Shown: positions 1 through 10,638 of the stretch, piece by piece | Position numbering within the stretch: position 1 is the first letter of the stretch | Layout: every line of letters begins with the position of its first letter | Source of the DNA: Oncomelania hupensis | Taxonomy: Eukaryota; Mollusca; Gastropoda; Littorinimorpha; Pomatiopsidae | Length of the DNA: 64,000 nucleotides | NCBI GenBank assembly: GCA_036898135.1 | Contig: CM072523.1 | Span: 29,370,649-29,434,648, forward strand | Direction: 5' to 3' | Notes under the pieces: generated by a model | Seen by the model: the letters and a program-made list of their open reading frames with translations, nothing else | Databases searched by the model: none | What the model was told of the DNA's origin: nothing | Program-made: the position numbers and the translations under genes

Positions 1-12
1 CATTAAGGCAAT

Positions 13-14
<2 letters not shown>

Positions 15-97
<83 letters not shown>
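15..97. repeat. (GTA)n microsatellite
   Basis: About 27 near-perfect GTA units are visible. They lie just past the end of the RT remnant at 220-460. Nothing else is recognisable before 220. Confidence 0.95.
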
Positions 98-99
<2 letters not shown>

Positions 100-219
100 A
101 TGTAGGACAGGCATCGCTGCCTAAAGCCTCGCGGCTAATAAAGACGTCCCCTCATTGTTTATGGTATATATAGTTTGCAATATGATTTGCATGCAATAAT
201 TTGAAATAATCTTTTCTAG

Positions 220-460
220 TCATATTGATAGAATAAATTTTGAAATTTGGAATCAGTGTCTATGTGGTTTTTTAAACTATTTACAGATGGTGCAAATTTA
301 ATATTTGTTGGTAAAGAATTCCAATAATTAGCTACTCTATGAGCAAATGAAAATTTTCGTTGGTTAGTTCTACAATATTTTATGAAAATTTTACCTTCAC
401 ACTTCCTAGTTCTGTTAGATTGATCAAGTAAGAAAAAAGTATTAGTATTAACATCCTCTA
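220..460 (-). pseudogene. Non-LTR retrotransposon RT C-terminus, 3' piece
   Basis: Read on the minus strand from 460 this is open for about 80 codons and stops at a TGA (220-222). It has the tail signature of CR1/Jockey-group reverse transcriptases: a Phe-Phe followed by an NRTR segment, then RKFSFAHRVANYWNSLP, then PSVNSLKNHID. The frame continues directly into the piece at 1942-2096 once the intervening solo LTR and one copy of its 5-bp duplication are removed. The clade is inferred from these motifs only. This is a fragment with no catalytic RT motifs. Confidence 0.7.
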
Positions 461-1941
461 TGTGACGAGATTACTAGTTTACAATGTTTAGTCATTGTAA
501 CCTTAGAAAGTTAAGGTATTACACAGCAGCCGATTACAGTATAGGAGGTACACACACTGCGAGCTTGACGCAGGCAGTTAGTGACGTCAGCACTGTGTGC
601 CTTGAATCTGAAAGTTTTAACCAGTGAGAATCAGGCAGAGCGGTTAGAGCCGGTTCTGACTGGGTCAAAACCTAGCATAGCTTAAGTCAGTGCTAGGAAA
701 GACACCGAAGTCTACACAGCTAGACCGGAACAGAGAAATATCTTCACTCATAGACCAGGAAACAGGACTTGAGAATCTTAGAATTCTATCAAGTAGCCAC
801 GAGCCTGACTTTGTCAAACAGGTAAATGAACATACTTCTGTTTCATCGTGATATATTTATATTATTGTTGAAATTATGTTTGTAGAATTTGCCATGCATA
901 AATGTGGATTGTTCGTCCAACGTTGCGTGACCACGTGGCGAAACACGACCGGTTGCGCCGCCATGTTGTATACCTGACGGAACCACTGTTGTTGAACCTA
1001 TATGTATGTTTGCAGACCAGTGGCTGTACCAGTGAATGTTTATATTATTATTAATTCTGTATGTGTGTAGTTAGCCACGACTTATATTTATGTATGTATA
1101 AAAACTTAGAGTTGAGATTCTAGTGGACCACGGACGTAGCAGAATGTTCGTCGCTTATGTATAGAGATGTGGAGCTATCACTGAGGGCTACTTTGGCTTT
1201 CAGTGAGACGCTCTGCACAAACCGATTATTCAGGGTTGTGCAGAATTTCGTCTCTTATATTACAGATGAGCAGGCCCAACTCCACAGGAAAACCAAGTTG
1301 GCTGTGTAGCCCCTACAGCACAAGACTGAGGGAGCAACCCTAGAAATCACCCTGCAAGACCCCACAGCGTGGCAAGGGACCAAACTACACGACGACACAT
1401 CGTGTACCAGAAGCTACCTCAACGAAGGAATTCAAACACACCACACTGCAGTTAAGTGACACGGAAAAAGTGCACCCAAACTGATAGCAAAAGGACCACA
1501 GTAGTCCACTCTTCAGAACTGTAGTAAAACGGACCACAGTAGTCCAATCTTCATGAAATCTAGTAGCCAGTGCCCGATGAAGACATAACAGCTGCCTAGA
1601 CTATCAGCGATTGAATTATTTGCATTGACTTATGACATTTTAAGGTAGATTAGCACATCGAAGATCTTGTATAGAGTAGAAGAAATAAATGTGTGATTTT
1701 AACTGTTATCAAGTGGCTGGACTACATATGATTCATAGCCGTGTGAAAGCTAGTGTGACAGTGATCTTTTACCATTTTTCTATCTATCTCTGTATCCCAG
1801 CCTTAACACAGGCCGAGCTAAACAAATAAATTTATTAAAGTAATTCACAGGGTGACTAACTAGCAGTTCCCATCGAATAAAGCGTGAGGGGTACAGCATT
1901 CTATTGTGCAGAGCCCAGTAACACCTAAACCCCACGTGACA
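461..1941 (+). mobile_element. Solo LTR of the 26.7-36.1 kb gypsy family
   Basis: It is bounded by TGTGAC at the left and GTGACA at the right, and flanked by a perfect 5-bp target duplication CTCTA (456-460 and 1942-1946). Over most of its length it aligns by eye with the 3' LTR at 34562-36066, sharing the AATAAA-containing stretch and the final CCCCACGTGACA. There is no internal region, so this is an LTR-LTR recombination product. It interrupts an older reverse transcriptase fragment. It is clearly more diverged than the two LTRs of the larger element, except for one block at 1137-1275. Confidence 0.88.
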
Positions 1942-2096
1942 CTCTACATTATTAATTATTTTGAATGTCTGAATTAAATCACCCTTGATCCTACGTCCTT
2001 TCAGAGAGTGAAGGCCCAGAAACCTTAATCTCTCTTCATATGTCATGTCACGACACTCAGATAATAGTTTTGTGGCTCGTCGTTGAATTTTTTTCT
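1942..2096 (-). pseudogene. Non-LTR retrotransposon RT C-terminus, 5' piece
   Basis: The minus strand reads IQRRATKLLSECRDMTYEER, then RLRFLGLHSLKGRR, then GDLIQTFKIINNVE. This is the well-conserved stretch after the thumb of CR1/Jockey-type reverse transcriptases. It joins in frame to 220-460 across the solo LTR. Upstream (above about 2096) the frame breaks at a run of seven A residues and no further RT homology is seen. Confidence 0.7.
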
Positions 2097-3150
2097 ATGG
2101 CTGCAGACTGCCTTTTTAAATATGGACTAATTATAATTATCACGTTAAACAAACATCTAACTATATTTATTTTCGCTTCCAGCAAATCTCTGCGCGATAC
2201 TTCTCAGCACTGGCAAATGAAGTTGCAGCGATAAAATAATATATAGTGGGCCTAGCAAAGGCTTGTGTTTTACATTATTCTAGAAAACTATAGACCATTG
2301 TGGAAGGGCGAAAAAATCTTTACTAGACCTCATATTAAAGGAACGCATCTTCTCAGAGAGAGAGAATAAATATATAGTTCTCTCTCGTCCATATAATCAC
2401 ATTTTAAACACGGTGAAACAAAAACTACGTTGATAAACAGCTTGCTCAGATTGATACACACACCAACTCAATGGAAAATAAATTACGTGTTAAAATGACC
2501 ATTGGCTATTTCTTTCTGGCCAGCACAATCTGCTCTTCACAGTAAAACCGTTTTAAACATTTGATTAAAACTAAAATAGCAATATCTATTAACATAATAA
2601 AAACAATAGCAAGCACCAATACTAAACAGAACCAAAATGACAATATCACACCCACTGTGTAAAATATCATAGACAGTCAAAACACCAAATATATAATAAC
2701 AAACGTGAATATGATTACATACAACAGTATCATCAGACAATCCCTGGTTTTATTTTAAAAAAATCACAATTTAAACAAGTCCTTTAAAATTAATACTTCA
2801 TACAATTAAAAAAAAACAATACTTGCTAAATAAATATATTTAAATCTAATTTACACGCATAGTACAGATTACGTTTTTGAGTAGGCTTAAATGGGCTCAA
2901 AATACTTACTGTCAAAATAAAAGCATTCTTACAATGACCATGGGTCACTTCGTGCTGACTACCACACTGAGCCCTCACCTCTAAATCAGTAGTTAAGGCC
3001 ACTGTAATCCAGAATAGTGGCTTGCCTAATTGTATAATTGTAATACAAAAAGAATAAGAGAAAAAAAAGAGCTTTGAACGATAAGATAATATCTTAGAAG
3101 CTTCGATCAACAATTCCAGCGAATTTTTTACAAGAGTTAAGGTCATTATG
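2097..3150. other. AT-rich DNA with no recognisable gene
   Basis: A short GA run (2355-2368) and scattered poly-A are visible. The open frames have no coding character or family motif. From about 3200 a GGGGGTTTT(T/C)ATACCCC-like motif repeats a few times up to 3300, and a similar piece recurs near 3800. This may mark an undefined element spanning 3150-3810. Confidence 0.5.
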
Positions 3151-3303
3151 TGGCATGATTAAGAAACGAACAATCAAAAATAGTACATGCAGTGATGGAG
3201 AAAGTTTTTAAGCTAGGGGTATTTATACCCTCAACCAAAACATGTGGGGGTTTTCATACCCTCATTGCAAACATAAGGGGGTTTTTATACCCCCTTTCAG
3301 TTT

Positions 3304-3552
3304 TTAGGGGGTACACCAACATACGTAATAAACACTTTGCGTGGAAAGTCTTTTCATCAGTTTGAGTTTCTTCAGCGGGCCCGGTTGCGGCTCATATTTT
3401 TCTTCTCTTACCGAGCACTCAAAACCAAAGGCTGACAAAAAAGTTTGTTTTTCTTTTCCTTCATCTTGTTTTAATTTTTTGGAGCAATTAGTTTTGTCTG
3501 CTTTATTTTTCCTTTTTTTCGGCTTCCCCTCAGATCTCTGCTTGTCGGCCAT
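3304..3552 (-). CDS. Hypothetical 82-residue lysine-rich ORF, possible first exon
   Basis: It begins with an ATG in a good context and reads MADKQRSEGKPKKRKNKADK, rich in Lys and resembling a basic nuclear-localisation region. A GTAAGAG donor lies inside it after a Cys-Ser pair, so the true product may be a first exon of about 48 residues. About 35 bp upstream on the minus strand is a TATATAG box preceded by an ATTGG motif. I do not recognise the protein. Its surroundings (repeated GGGGTATTTATACCCC-like motifs) suggest a DNA-transposon N-terminus as readily as a host gene. No second exon was found. Confidence 0.25.
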   Translation of the reverse strand: MADKQRSEGKPKKRKNKADKTNCSKKLKQDEGKEKQTFLSAFGFECSVREEKYEPQPGPLKKLKLMKRLSTQSVYYVCWCTP

Positions 3553-4066
3553 GTTTAATGTTGGGTTGTTGTCAGTCTTAGTCTATATAGCCAATTAAAA
3601 GCGTCGAGAAAAAATAGTGAATATTATCGTGCATATGATTGGCTGTTTCTCGGAAGCGACAGAATGAATAGGAGGGGGAGAGAGGGTGGTCGGCGGTCGC
3701 GCAGGACGCACAGGCACACGATCCAAATCGAGCAATAGCCGTACGCACGACCGAAATAGTTGTACCTGATGATACCTCCCAGCAACTTAGCTTTACGTTT
3801 TCATACCCCTTTGGCACTGACTTTGTGCGTGTTTATAACCTTTCATTACATTTTCGTTACGTGATTTCCCAACTAAGTACGTGAAACGCGTACGATTGTA
3901 CGTGATCTCCATCACGGGTACATAATAACACAACAACAGTGGCGAGATCACTATTTGGATCTCCAGGTGAAGAGGTCAACTCAGAAGCAGATAACGCAGA
4001 GCACGAATTGCCAAGTATTGGAATTTAAAATGGCCACATTTCAAAAAAGGAATTAAGAGTGTGTGC

Positions 4067-4240
4067 GGCAGGGATAGCTCAGTGGTCAGAGCGCACGACT
4101 TGTGTGAGTGCGTCTTGGGCGACGTGGGTTCGAATCCTGACTTCAGCAAACTATTTTGTGATTGCTGGATATTACGGGCCAGCGCCTTGAGAAGCTCTCT
4201 GAGCTTGTAAGTGCGCTATATAAGAGAAATCTCTTTTTTA
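4067..4240 (+). mobile_element. tRNA-derived SINE, family S1
   Basis: The head has a pol III A box (TAGCTCAGTGG) and a B box (GGTTCGAATCC). The body ends in GTGCGCTATATAAG and a pyrimidine tail. The same sequence recurs at 45183-45362, which proves it is interspersed. The cloverleaf cannot be closed, so this is not a functional tRNA gene. Confidence 0.85.
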
Positions 4241-4388
4241 TATTATTCATTTATTGTCTATTATTCGCCTAAGTGATTTTGAAAAAAAAAGAGAAGAAAA
4301 TATGCATATAAACACATCTAAATAATCAACTATAGAAAAAACAATCAACTCATTAACTAGAAGAACTGATTTAAAAAATAAAATTAAA

Positions 4389-4462
4389 ATCTCTCTCTCT
4401 CCCTCTCTCTCTGTCTCTGTCTCTCTCTCCCTTTCTCTATCTCTGTCTCTCTCTCTCTCACC
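4389..4462. repeat. (CT)n microsatellite
   Basis: Imperfect CT/CTGT dinucleotide array. About 40 bp just left of it (4244-4285) match 16481-16525, so the flank is itself repetitive. Confidence 0.85.
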
Positions 4463-4739
4463 CCTGTGATTATACACATGGACTCTTCATACAAAAATCT
4501 TTTTTTTCTTTTTTTTTTGTTAACACAATATTACATAAATCTTTTAAAAGATGAATAAATTAAACACAATTTACAAGCTGTAAGCAAACTGAAAATGTGA
4601 TATCACTTAGTATCTTAATGTTTTTAATTTCCACTGGTAGTAAAAAGTCACAATCGTTGCATTTAAACAGAATATTAACCAGTAAAAAAGCACAATTACA
4701 CGGGACCCCTCCCCCACCCCCACCACAAACCCCAACTTT

Positions 4740-5020
4740 AAAAAAATTAGTTCGTAATGAATTTAAGAAAATACTATATGCTAATGTTACAACAGGTCTT
4801 GAAAACGTAACAAACATTGAGGAATTAAGAACAAGTATTCAAAGACTAAAAAGAGGCACGTCAGGTGACTTGACGAAGTTGTCCCAGAAATGCTTCACTT
4901 TTGTTCAATCAGGTCAGCAGTGGCCAATACCCACCATCATAGTTACAGACAATACTAGTAGTCTACCAATACACAAGAAAGGTGATGTACAAGAAGGCAC
5001 AGACAATTGTAAAGTCCCTC
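4740..5020 (+). pseudogene. Possible decayed reverse transcriptase fragment
   Basis: An open frame contains a Leu-Lys-Arg-Gly-Thr-Ser-Gly-Asp segment and, about 45 residues later, LPIHKKGD. In order and spacing these resemble the finger region of non-LTR reverse transcriptases, where a GKSxGxDG motif is followed by an IPxxKKGD motif. The match is weak and is cut off by the SINE at 5021. It may be chance. Confidence 0.28.
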
Positions 5021-5225
5021 AGCCGTAGCCCAGGGGTAGAGCGTTCGCCTGGCACACCGATGACCCAGGTTCGAATCCCGTGATGGCCAAGATTAAAAAA
5101 AAGTGGCCTTCTCCCTGTCTGTCTTAGCAGTCGGATTGCTCTGGTGGTTCAGTGTTGATTTAGGTCCTTACTCCCTCCTACCGTCTGCCATATCGCCTAT
5201 GGTGAGTGTAGACGTTAAACTTTAA
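5021..5225 (+). mobile_element. tRNA-derived SINE, family S4
   Basis: The head has an A box (TAGCCCAGGGGTAGAGCG) and a B box (GGTTCGAATCCC), followed by an A-rich joint and an unrelated body that ends near GTAGACGTTAAACTTTA. Only one copy is recognised here. Acceptor-stem pairing is poor, so it is a SINE and not a tRNA gene. Confidence 0.7.
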
Positions 5226-5871
5226 TGTTCATCAGGAAGTGGGAGTGAGGGTAGGGGGGTGGGGAGGGGGATCCCGAAAGCTTTGAAAACAAGGTTTCGC
5301 GCTTGAAAGTTCTGTATTAAAATAATGGTATATTAAATGTATAATAGTGTTGCGTATGTGAGAGTGATGATATGCTATTTATAGGTAATATTTATTATAC
5401 AAGTTCATCGCAAAATGTAAATACATCTATATATATATATATATAAATTGCTTAGCCGGAAGTCCTTCTTCGCCTCTACTGTAAAGTTTGTCCGGTATGG
5501 ACGCTGATCTGGGCAGGTGCTGGGCGCTGCGGATCGGCCTGCTGTGCGCTCAAAACCCGCGAAATCGTTATAGCCGACATTTCCTTACCGAACGTTTAAC
5601 CGTTTCTGAGATAAATAAATAAACAAAATGTCCACAAACTGCAATAGCCTCATTCCGCGCGCGGTTTCGATTCAACCCGTGTCAAGAACGTGCCGTTCCG
5701 TAATACCGCAATTTTTGTTTTATTTCCATTCAAAACACTTTTGCACTCATGTCACCAATCTGACAAAATTTTGTGTTTAACTAATTAAATTTGATTAATT
5801 AAAAATCGAATCGAGGTTTAAGCATGTTTTCCCATATAGACCAAAAAATTTATGGTCTTTATACAAAGCCT

Positions 5872-5942
5872 TGGTAGCTCACTTAGTAAGACATTCGCCT
5901 ACCGTGCAGGTAACCAAAGTTCAAATCTCCTGCGGGCCATAT
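5872..5942 (+). repeat. tRNA-like segment in left foldback arm
   Basis: An A-box-like TAGCTCACTTAGTAAG and a degenerate B box (GTTCAAATCTC) are followed by CCTGCGGGCCA. The inverted partner lies at 7723-7795. A tRNA-derived SINE was probably trapped in one arm and copied to the other. Confidence 0.6.
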
Positions 5943-6026
5943 TTTTTTTAATGTTATTTTTCTTTTTTACACTACAATATGGATATTTTTCTTTTTAATT
6001 TAGGCTTTTTACTTTTAACATATTTA

Positions 6027-6085
<59 letters not shown>

Positions 6086-6087
6086 AA

Positions 6088-6170
<83 letters not shown>

Positions 6171-6178
6171 TAATAATA

Positions 6179-6252
<74 letters not shown>
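6027..6252. repeat. (ATT)n/(ATA)n microsatellites, left arm
   Basis: ATT, then ATA, then ATT arrays that are themselves mutually inverted. A further ATT array sits at 6342-6410. Counterparts lie at 7391-7460 and 7560-7630 in the right arm. Arm lengths differ mainly because these arrays differ. Confidence 0.95.
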
Positions 6253-6339
6253 CATTATAATATCTTATATTAAATTTTATTTTAAAACCTTGGTGTTTTT
6301 TATGATCTCTATTTGTATTATTCAATATTCAATATTCAA

Positions 6340-6411
<72 letters not shown>

Positions 6412-6562
6412 TACTACCAAGGACCGGGATGGGGTGGTACGTGTAGGTAAAAGGGGGCTACGGGTAGGTTTAAAGGGGCATGGGTAGGCATAACGGGGAT
6501 ACGGGTATATATATGGTGATGGTCGATTTTTTTCATTCATACCTGCGAAACGATCAACGGGG

Positions 6563-6755
6563 AAGTATCAAGGAGGGTACAGGTAGGTTACAAGGGGGGT
6601 ACGGAAGGTATCAAGGGGGTATGGGGAGGTATCAAGTGGGTTCGGGGAGGTATCAAGGGGGTATGGTGAGGCATCATGGGGGACGGGGAGATATTAGGGG
6701 AGTGGTGGGGGTGGGTATGGTGAGGTATCAAGGGGGATATGGGAAGGTATCATCG
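6563..6755 (+). repeat. G-rich minisatellite, left arm
   Basis: About nine degenerate units of roughly 21 bp built on GGGGAGGTATCAAGGGGGTA. The array is strongly G-rich on this strand. Confidence 0.85.
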
Positions 6756-7024
6756 TCCAAATGAAACTCGCAGACAACAATTGTCTCTCTGTCTACATTT
6801 TAAACAGCAACCTGTGTATCCTACCCTGGCTTGCCAGGGTACACAACCACTAGTGTCATATAAGTGTATTGACAAAAACGCTTTAGTGAGTTTAATGAAA
6901 GTACGTTTTGCATGTTACGTGCATTTATGTAATAACTAGTGGTTTTTGTACCCTGGCAAGCCAGGGTACACAGGTTTCTGTTTAAAATGTAGACAGAGAC
7001 AACTGTTGTCTGCGAGTTTCATTT

Positions 7025-7233
7025 GGACGATGATACCTCCCCATATCCCCCTTGATACCTCCCCATATCCCCCTTGATACCTCACCATACCCCCCCTGAT
7101 ATCTCCCCGTCCCCCCCCCCCCATGATGACTCACCATACCCCCTTGATACCTCCCCGAACCCACTTGATACCTCCCCATACCCCCTTGATACCTTCCGTA
7201 CCCCCCTTGTAACCTACCTGTACCCTCCTTGAT
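7025..7233 (-). repeat. C-rich minisatellite, right arm
   Basis: Inverted counterpart of 6563-6755, with CCTTGATACCTCCCCATAC-type units and one run of about 13 C residues that the left arm lacks. Confidence 0.85.
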
Positions 7234-7388
7234 ACTTCCCCGTTGATCGTTTCGCAGGTATGGATGAAAGGAATCGACCATCACCATACCCCCTTATATA
7301 TACCCGTATCCCCGTTATGCCTGCCCATGTCCCTTTAAACCTACCCGTAACCCCCTTTTACCTACACGTACCACCCCATCCCGATCCT

Positions 7389-7459
<71 letters not shown>

Positions 7460-7555
7460 TTGAATATAGAATAATACAAATAGAAATCATAAAAAACACC
7501 AGGGTTTTAAAATAAAATTTGATATAAGATATTATAATAATAATTATTATTAGTT

Positions 7556-7627
<72 letters not shown>

Positions 7628-7722
7628 TAATAATAAATAAGTTAAAAGCAAAAAGCCTAAATTAAAAAGCAAAATATCCATATTGTAGTGTAAAAAAAAA
7701 AATAACATAAAAAAAAATATGG

Positions 7723-7795
7723 CCCACCGGAGATTTGAACTCGGGTCCCCTGCACGGCAGGCAAATGTCTTACCAAGTGAGCTATCAAGACTTCG
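7723..7795 (-). repeat. tRNA-like segment in right foldback arm
   Basis: Inverted copy of 5872-5942 with a few substitutions. The A and B box remnants read on the minus strand. Confidence 0.6.
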
Positions 7796-8226
7796 TATAA
7801 ACACCATCAATTTTTTGGTCTATATGAGAAAACATGCTGAAACCTCGATTCGATTTTTAATTAATCAAATTTAATTAGTTAAACACAAAATTTTGTAAGA
7901 TTGGTGACATGAGTGCAAAAGTCTTTTGAATGGAAATAAAACAAAATTTGCGGTATTACGGAACGGCAAGTTCTTGACACGGGTTGAATCGAAACCGCGC
8001 GCGGAATGAGGCTATTGCAGTTTGTGGACATTTTGTTTATTTATTTATCTCAGAAACGGTTAAACGTTCGGTAAGGAAATGTCGGCTATAACGATTTCGC
8101 TGGTTTTGAGCGCACAACAGGCCGAAACCCAGCGCCCAGCACCTGCCCAGATCAGCGTCCATACCGGACAAACTTTACAGTAGTGTCGAAGAAGGACTTC
8201 CGGCTAAGCAATTTATATATATAGAT

Positions 8227-8650
8227 AACAGAAATGCATACGGATCCATTGAAGACGCCGGGGTTAATTGCCTCTAAGGCAGCTAGGGGTCCCTTTGCGA
8301 TCAGTCTAGTTGTTGTTGTTGTTGCATCAATTTGTATTCATCAGATTAACATAAGTTGTAATGATAATCAATCTAGGACAGGGCTGCACGGCAATGGTCG
8401 ATTCAGCCCCGATGCTGGAATCTTGTGCAACGTGAATGCGTTAGCCACCAAGCCTGTTCACTCAGCAACAAAAGCAGGAGACGTCGTTATGAGGTTTTCC
8501 AACAAAGTAATTCAGCAAACAGAAACAACAACTGCGTACAAAATCTCTTTCCACAAGCACCTTTCTCTCTCGTGCAGATTGCGCTACTTATAATAGTCTA
8601 TCAAGAAACTAGAAAAATACAGAACGTTCCAGAATGAGGCAATCAACCAA
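8227..8650. other. No recognisable gene
   Basis: Mixed-composition sequence right of the foldback element. The open frames here lack family motifs. It joins a SINE at about 8655. Confidence 0.5.
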
Positions 8651-8654
8651 CCCA

Positions 8655-8860
8655 AATACAGGATACAGGATATAAGTCAAGCCGTCAGAGGCGCCCACCT
8701 GTAACCTTTGGGCGCATAGTCTGATGCCCAGACGACTGAACATACCATCCTGGGCGAAAGGGGATGTGCAAAATGGAACTAGAACGTGCTGGGTGTAAAT
8801 TGTGTTGCCGGAACTCATCCGTCTAGGACATAAGCGTCGGGATCTTTAAAGTCCATGCAA
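8655..8860 (-). mobile_element. SINE family S2, partial copy
   Basis: It shares the body with 18163-18562, 50150-50400 and 54115-54400: a GATACAGGAT segment, then TTTGGGCGCATAGTCTGA, a cluster around CATCCTGGGCGA, and ATCCGTCTAGGACAT. The tRNA-like head is missing, and a GAA microsatellite begins where the sequence ends. Confidence 0.75.
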
Positions 8861-8871
8861 TGGAACATGGA

Positions 8872-8927
8872 AGCAGAAGAAGAAGAAGAAGAAGAAGAAG
8901 AAGAAGAAGAAGAAGAAGAAGAAGAAG

Positions 8928-8979
<52 letters not shown>

Positions 8980-9088
8980 ACAACAACAAGTAAACGCCCC
9001 TCTGAATCTAGAGGCGTTAATAAACTTGTAAATATGAAAAAAGAAGAAAAAGGAGGAGGAGAAGAAGAAGAAGAAGAAGAAGAAGAAG

Positions 9089-9125
<37 letters not shown>

Positions 9126-9196
9126 CAGAAGAAGAAGAAGAAAAACAACAACTACAACAACAACCAACAACAACAACAAAAACAACAACAACAACA
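8872..9196. repeat. (GAA)n/(CAA)n compound microsatellites
   Basis: Two alternating blocks of GAA and CAA arrays (8872-8976 and 9058-9196), separated by about 80 bp of unique sequence. All long frames here are homopolymeric artefacts. Confidence 0.95.
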
Positions 9197-9329
9197 AGCC
9201 ACACACACTTCAAAAACCTGTAATGTTTCACGATAGATCATGGTAAACTAAAGATAATCTGATCGATCCATTCTTTTAAGGCCACATTATATAATGCTTA
9301 GGGCTGCGGGTATAGTCTAAATTGCATAA

Positions 9330-9332
<3 letters not shown>

Positions 9333-9371
<39 letters not shown>

Positions 9372-9389
9372 GCACGCACAAAACACATT

Positions 9390-9421
<32 letters not shown>

Positions 9422-9490
9422 TACAAATATCATCGCTATCATTGATCACTGTACAAGCACAAACAAGCACACACACAGACAAACAAACAA

Positions 9491-9521
<31 letters not shown>

Positions 9522-9523
9522 TA
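9333..9523. repeat. (CA)n and (ATC)n microsatellites
   Basis: CA arrays at 9341-9380 and 9471-9522 flank an ATC array at 9388-9420. From 9524 to about 9790 I see only AT-rich unique sequence. Confidence 0.95.
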
Positions 9524-9789
9524 TGAAAACATAAATAATCTCCATAGCAATTTGCAGTTAATATCATCAGTCACAAATTTCATTAGCCTCTGCATATTTT
9601 GTTCCTATGGTATTATATAAAGTTGTGCAAGGTATGATACATTGTCAATTCGGCGTTTGCTGCAATAATCTACAGCGTTATTATTTATATTTATTTTAAC
9701 AAATGCATACTCACAAATTTAAAAAAGAAAATGTAATCAATGTGCACATACCTAAATAGCGCAGATACTCCCATGCTTCAAAACAGAGC

Positions 9790-10300
9790 ACAACAGGGAA
9801 TCTCTTTTCACATTCTGCCGTGAACTGACAAAACCGAGCAAGTCCACAAAACCTACTTTTGAGAAAATCGACGTTTTGTGTTGCGCTATATTACGCGATC
9901 GTTTCTGGAAGTTTAAGGGCATATTATAATGCAATTCCTCGATTTAAGAGTGCATACCTTGAATGTTAAAGAAATGTTTGATAGACTTGATGTTTTAAGA
10001 CTATTTGTGGACTTGCTTTGTTTTGTCAGATTATTCTTGAGATAGATCTTTGTTGAAAACATGACAAAACCAAGCAAGTCACCCGCTTGGTTTTGTCAGT
10101 TTATTATTGAATTAAATCCTTGTTAAAAAAATTCACAAAACCAAGTAAGTCAAATCCGCTTGGTTTTGTCAGTTTATTATTAAGTAAATCCTTGTTTTCA
10201 AAATTCACGAAACCAAGTAAGTCCCATAGGCCGTTTCGTTTCTTTGTTAAAAAGTCTGACGAGATAAGTCACATAAGTTGGGTTTTGTAAGATGTGGGTG
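9790..10300. repeat. Left arm of an inverted-repeat element with tandem palindromic units
   Basis: At least three units of about 75 bp occur at 10008-10235. Each starts with a GACTTGCTTGGTTTTGT-type end and finishes with the inverted ACAAAACCAAGTAAGTC-type end. At 9822-9856, CTGCCGTGAACTGACAAAAC has an inverted partner near 14385-14410, so this is one side of a larger element that the RTE at 10570-13887 has split. No transposase is visible. Confidence 0.65.
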
Positions 10301-10638
10301 CGGCAGTTACAGTGAGTGTATATGTGTGCCTGTTTATTGTTTTTAGCTATTCTTCACTTAATATTCCTGGGTTGGTATGCAGGAGTCATGGGGTTTTTGC
10401 TCTCCCTTCAAAATAATATTAGATGCAGCCAATTTAATTTAAAAAATACAAAACTATTTTCCTTTCAGTTTCCTATTGTAGCGATCTTCCTGCCTTTACA
10501 CCACGTGTATGTCTTGTATTTTGTTGCCCTTGTTGTGTGTCTGTAATATATTTGTTGTTGTTTGTTTGTGGGTTCGGGCACTGAATAGAATAGGCCCAAC
10601 GTTTCCCGGCGTGTCGTAAGAGGCGACTAACAGGGGTA

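Larger units (their letters stand above)
5425..8226. mobile_element. Foldback (giant inverted-repeat) element
   Basis: The left arm (about 5425-6854) and right arm (about 6935-8226) are inverted copies around an 80-bp spacer. The ends read ATCTATATATA then AATTGCTTAGCCGG on both sides. Each arm carries, in mirrored order, an AT/GC unique block, a tRNA-like segment, ATT/AAT microsatellites, a minisatellite of about 21 bp, and a core palindrome ACCCTGGCTTGCCAGGGT. The layout is that of foldback DNA transposons, with no transposase frame. A TA-type target site is possible, but AT repeats at both ends hide it. Confidence 0.85.

Noticed and set aside
5972..6540. Long frames of Asn, Ile and Tyr repeats
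   Set aside because: Six-frame readings of ATT/AAT microsatellites. The same applies to 8815-9246, 14726-15085, 17433-17940, 23491-24391, 36317-36703 and 47160-47531.
10008..10235. CRISPR-like repeat array
   Set aside because: Units are palindromic and contiguous, without distinct unique spacers, in a eukaryotic context.
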